Shown in pieces: positions 6,928 through 9,656 of a stretch of 9,656 nt of DNA. The translations under genes and the position numbers were made by a program. Within the stretch, counting starts at the first letter, position 1; each line of letters begins with the position of its first letter. The notes beneath the pieces were generated by a model. The model was not told the origin of the DNA. It ran no database searches and worked only from the letters and a program-made list of their open reading frames with translations. The DNA comes from Chromatiaceae bacterium (lineage in GTDB: Bacteria > Pseudomonadota > Gammaproteobacteria > Chromatiales > Chromatiaceae), in contig JAEHCY010000167.1 of the NCBI GenBank assembly GCA_016880695.1, positions 1 to 9,656 on the forward strand, in the 5' to 3' direction.

Positions 6928-8487
6928 ATGACCAAGATTCGCCGTGCCCTCATCAGCGTATCGGACAAAACAGGCGTCGTTGCCTTTGCCCACGGGCTGG
7001 AGCGGCTCGGGGTCGAGATCCTATCCACTGGCGGTACCGCCCGGCTGCTGGGCGACAACGGCATTTCGGTGATCGAGGTGGCCGACTTCACGGGTTTCCC
7101 GGAGATGATGGACGGCAGGGTGAAGACCCTGCACCCGAAAATCCACGGGGGGATCCTCGGTCGGCGCGGCCTCGACGAGGGGGTCATGCGCGATAACCAG
7201 ATCGAGCCCATCGATCTGGTAGCCGTGAACCTCTATCCCTTCGAGCAGACCGTGGCGCGGCCCGACTGCGATCTCCCCACCGCCATCGAGCAGATCGACA
7301 TCGGCGGTCCCACACTACTGCGGGCGGCGGCCAAAAACCATACGGCGGTAACCGTGGTCGCCGACCCAGCGGACTACCCCCAGGTGCTCGCCGAGCTGGA
7401 GGCGACCGACGGCGTGGTAGGCTCGGCACTGCGCTTGGATCTGGCGGTGAAGGTATTCGAGCACACCGCCCGCTATGACGGGGCCATCGCCAACTATCTC
7501 GGCAGCCGATTGCCCGAGCATCCGGCGCCCTTCCCGCGGACGTTCAATCTGCAGTTCCGTAAGGCCCAGACCATGCGCTACGGGGAGAACCCCCACCAGC
7601 GTGCGGCCTTCTTCGTGAGCTACGGTAGCAGCGAGGCCTCGGTGGCCACCGCCCACCAGCTCCAGGGCAAGGAGATCTCCTATAACAACATCGCCGACAC
7701 CGACGCGGCGATCGAATGTGTCAAGCAATTCGCCGAGGGACCGGCCTGCGTCATCGTCAAGCATGCCAATCCCTGTGGCGTGGCGCTCGGCACCACCCTG
7801 CTCGAGGCCTACGACCGGGCCTATCGCACGGACCCGGAATCGGCCTTCGGCGGGATCATCGCGGTCAACGGTGCCCTTGATACGGACACCGCCGCGGCAA
7901 TCGTCGAGCGCCAGTTCGTGGAGGTGATCGTGGCACCGGAGGTCACCGCCGGGGCGGTCGAGGTGGTCGGCCGCAAGAAGAACGTGCGCCTGCTCGCCTG
8001 CGGCCACTGGGATGGACAGCCGAGCAACCGTTTGGACTTCAAGCGGGTCACCGGCGGTTTGCTGGTGCAGGACGCGGATCTCGGACTGATCGGTGAGCTC
8101 AAGGTGGTCACCCGACGTCCGCCCACCGACCAGGAGATGGACGATCTCTTGTTCACCTGGCGCGTCGCCAAGTTCGTCAAGTCCAACGCCATCGTCTACG
8201 GTCGCGACCGCATGACCATCGGGGTGGGCGCTGGCCAGATGAGCCGGGTGAACTCCGCGCGCATCGCCGCGATCAAGGCCGAGCAGGCGGGACTCGCCGT
8301 CAAGGGGGCAGTGATGGCATCGGACGCCTTCTTCCCCTTCCGCGATGGGCTGGACAATGCCGCGGCGGCGGGCATCGTGGCGGTGATCCAACCCGGTGGC
8401 TCCATGCGCGACGAGGAGGTGATTGGGGCCGCCGACGAGCACGGGATCGCCATGGTATTCACCGGCATGCGCCATTTTCGCCACTAG
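6928..8487 (+). CDS. purH: Bifunctional AICAR transformylase/IMP cyclohydrolase
   Basis: PurH performs the last two steps of IMP synthesis: formylation of AICAR with 10-formyltetrahydrofolate, then ring closure. The 519-residue protein is full length (E. coli 529). The amino-terminal MGS-like cyclohydrolase domain (1 to ~195) shows [36 protein letters not shown] and [15 protein letters not shown]. The transformylase domain shows MRYGENPHQ from 216, the catalytic KHANPCG with Lys278 and His279, [11 protein letters not shown], and the carboxyl-terminal [26 protein letters not shown] (from ~488) and FTGMRHFRH. All signature motifs look intact. It follows fis by 50 bases, an order also seen in pseudomonads, but is separated from purD by an LpxA-like gene. 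I see no PurR-type box upstream. Confidence 0.97.
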   Translation: MTKIRRALISVSDKTGVVAFAHGLERLGVEILSTGGTARLLGDNGISVIEVADFTGFPEMMDGRVKTLHPKIHGGILGRRGLDEGVMRDNQIEPIDLVAVNLYPFEQTVARPDCDLPTAIEQIDIGGPTLLRAAAKNHTAVTVVADPADYPQVLAELEATDGVVGSALRLDLAVKVFEHTARYDGAIANYLGSRLPEHPAPFPRTFNLQFRKAQTMRYGENPHQRAAFFVSYGSSEASVATAHQLQGKEISYNNIADTDAAIECVKQFAEGPACVIVKHANPCGVALGTTLLEAYDRAYRTDPESAFGGIIAVNGALDTDTAAAIVERQFVEVIVAPEVTAGAVEVVGRKKNVRLLACGHWDGQPSNRLDFKRVTGGLLVQDADLGLIGELKVVTRRPPTDQEMDDLLFTWRVAKFVKSNAIVYGRDRMTIGVGAGQMSRVNSARIAAIKAEQAGLAVKGAVMASDAFFPFRDGLDNAAAAGIVAVIQPGGSMRDEEVIGAADEHGIAMVFTGMRHFRH

Positions 8488-8548
8488 CGCGTGGACCAGC
8501 CTCTTTCCGAAAACGACGCCGTGCCGTGCCAAACGCTGAGCCGCTGCG

Positions 8549-9331
8549 GTGTCTCTGATTCATCCCACAGCGATTGTTGAGGAGGGCGCGCGACTTCACC
8601 CCTCCGTCGCCGTGGGCCCGTTCTCCCTCATCGAGGCCGGTGCCGAGATCGGCGAGGGAACGGTGATCGAAAGCGCCGTGCGCATTTACGGGCACGCCCG
8701 GCTCGGCCGCCATAACCGGGTCTGCCATGGCGCGGTGCTCGGCTGCGAGCCCCAAGACCTGGGCTTTACTCCCGAGAAGAGCCGCCCTCTGGTGATCGGC
8801 GACCACAATCACTTCAAGGAAGGCGTCAACCTGAGCCGCGGGATAAAGAGCGATGGAGGCACCCGGGTGGGCCACCACAACTACCTGATGGCCTTCGCCC
8901 ACATCGGGCACGACTGCATCGTCGGCGACTACAACATCTTCGCCAATACCGCGACCTTGGCGGGGCACGCGGAGGTCGAGCACCACGTCTTCCTCTCCGG
9001 ACACGTCGCAGTTCACCAATTCTGCCGGGTGGGGGCCTACACCATCGTGGCCGGGGTCAGCGGGGTACCCCAGGACGTTCCTCCCTATGTGATGGCGGAC
9101 GGGCATCGGGCGGAGATCGTCGGGCTAAACCTGATCGGCCTGCGACGCAACGGATTCGACCAGTCCCGGCGCGATCGTATCAAGCGTGCCTACCGCCTGA
9201 TCTACAAGTCCGGGATCCCCCCGAGCGAGGCGCTCGAGCGCCTCGAAGCGGAGCAGCCACTCAGCGAGGACGTGCGCCGCATCGTCGCGTTCTTCCGCAG
9301 CAGCCAACGCGGCGTCATTCCCCACCGCTGA
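8549..9331 (+). CDS. lpxA: LpxA-family acyl-[ACP]--UDP-N-acetylglucosamine O-acyltransferase (divergent)
   Basis: The 260-residue protein (E. coli LpxA 262) is a left-handed beta-helix acyltransferase: hexapeptide repeats from HPTAIVEEG (5) to ~185, then the LpxA-type helical tail ([13 protein letters not shown]). LpxA adds the first 3-hydroxyacyl chain of lipid A to UDP-GlcNAc. My alignment keeps His118, His121 (general base, E. coli His125), His140 and His156, plus Asn194, Arg200 and Gly169, the position of E. coli chain-length residue Gly173. It has Gly72 for Lys76, Ser96 for His99 and Ile196 for Glu200. The GTG start is forced by an in-frame TGA at 8537-8539 and has no clear ribosome site. 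It sits between purH and purD, away from usual lpx genes. It could be the genuine LpxA or a paralogue with another sugar-nucleotide substrate. Confidence 0.85.
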   Translation: MSLIHPTAIVEEGARLHPSVAVGPFSLIEAGAEIGEGTVIESAVRIYGHARLGRHNRVCHGAVLGCEPQDLGFTPEKSRPLVIGDHNHFKEGVNLSRGIKSDGGTRVGHHNYLMAFAHIGHDCIVGDYNIFANTATLAGHAEVEHHVFLSGHVAVHQFCRVGAYTIVAGVSGVPQDVPPYVMADGHRAEIVGLNLIGLRRNGFDQSRRDRIKRAYRLIYKSGIPPSEALERLEAEQPLSEDVRRIVAFFRSSQRGVIPHR

Positions 9332-9374
9332 TAGCCATATCCAGGGCCGCTTTGAAACACGGACAACCATGCGC

Positions 9375-9378
9375 GGAG
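9375..9378 (+). promoter_or_regulatory. Shine-Dalgarno of purD
   Basis: GGAG lies five bases before the ATG at 9384 and downstream of another in-frame ATG at 9369. Together with the family's usual first residues (MKxLVIG) it decides for 9384. Confidence 0.6.
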
Positions 9379-9383
9379 ATACT

Positions 9384-9656
9384 ATGAAAATTCTGGTCAT
9401 CGGCGGCGGGGGCCGCGAGCATGCCCTGGCCTGGAAACTCGCTCAATCGCCGCTGGCGGAGCGGGTCTTCGTTGCCCCCGGCAACGCCGGCACCGCCCTC
9501 GAGCCCAGAGTGGAGAATGTGCCGGTTGCCGCCGGCGACCTTGAAGGCCTGCTGCATTTTGCCCTGGATGAGGGCGTGGGCCTGACCGTCGTGGGCCCCG
9601 AGGCGCCCCTGGTGGCGGGCCTAGTTGATGCCTTCCGCTCGGCCGGGTTGCGCTGC
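9384..9656 (+). CDS. purD: Phosphoribosylamine--glycine ligase, N-terminal part (3' end outside window)
   Basis: PurD joins glycine to 5-phosphoribosylamine with ATP, the second step of purine synthesis. The frame runs open to the right edge, giving 91 residues of a protein usually ~425-430 long. The amino-terminal domain is unmistakable: [19 protein letters not shown] (1-19), VAPGNAGTA (~35-43) and [21 protein letters not shown] (from ~69). An alternative in-frame ATG at 9369 would add MRGDT but lies before the ribosome site. It starts 52 bases after the LpxA-like gene with no terminator visible, so co-transcription with purH and the LpxA-like gene is plausible. Confidence 0.96.
   Translation, partial: MKILVIGGGGREHALAWKLAQSPLAERVFVAPGNAGTALEPRVENVPVAAGDLEGLLHFALDEGVGLTVVGPEAPLVAGLVDAFRSAGLRC

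Noticed and set aside
7315..8532. 405-codon open frame on the - strand opposite purH
   Set aside because: It lies wholly over a well-conserved purH, has no recognisable domain, and long antisense frames are expected in high-G+C genes with strong third-position bias.
9369..9383. Alternative ATG for purD
   Set aside because: The ribosome site GGAG lies downstream of it, and the family starts with MKxLVIG.

Overview
The window is a high-G+C, densely packed stretch of bacterial chromosome in which every credible gene lies on the + strand. The order dsbD, TlpA-like thioredoxin, aroQ, accB, accC, prmA, zinc-ribbon membrane protein, dusB, fis, purH, (lpxA-like), purD matches the conserved housekeeping block of gammaproteobacteria. 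AccC, PrmA, DusB and Fis align almost residue for residue with what I remember of the E. coli proteins. I infer a free-living, high-G+C gammaproteobacterium of the Pseudomonas or Chromatiales sort; genus cannot be called from sequence alone.

Layout. Positions 1-1335 hold the 3' part of dsbD and an overlapping membrane-anchored thioredoxin, together a periplasmic disulfide-reduction module. Positions 1336-1554 are the longest non-coding stretch, holding an A+T-rich patch and weak dyads, and are the likeliest place for a promoter. Positions 1555-3852 hold aroQ (shikimate pathway) and accB-accC (biotin carrier and biotin carboxylase of acetyl-CoA carboxylase). Positions 3865-5486 hold prmA (ribosomal protein L11 methylation), overlapped by 10 bases by a zinc-ribbon/DUF3426 membrane protein. 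Positions 5517-6877 hold dusB and fis, the classic tRNA-dihydrouridine synthase/nucleoid-protein pair, with a very strong Shine-Dalgarno before fis. Positions 6928-9656 hold purH and the start of purD (purine synthesis), separated by a LpxA-family acyltransferase gene.

Gaps between genes downstream of 1555 are 61 bases or less and I see no intrinsic terminator, so long co-transcription is plausible. There is no sign of mobile elements, tRNA or rRNA genes, CRISPR arrays or pseudogenes.

Most of the window is ordinary housekeeping sequence. The item most worth a second look is the LpxA homologue between purH and purD: it keeps the catalytic histidine framework but has replaced several residues that are conserved in E. 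coli LpxA, and it sits away from the usual lpxD-fabZ-lpxA-lpxB neighbourhood. Smaller points are a seven-codon mini-ORF coupled to the fis start, the dsbD/TlpA-like overlap, and the aroQ upstream region.
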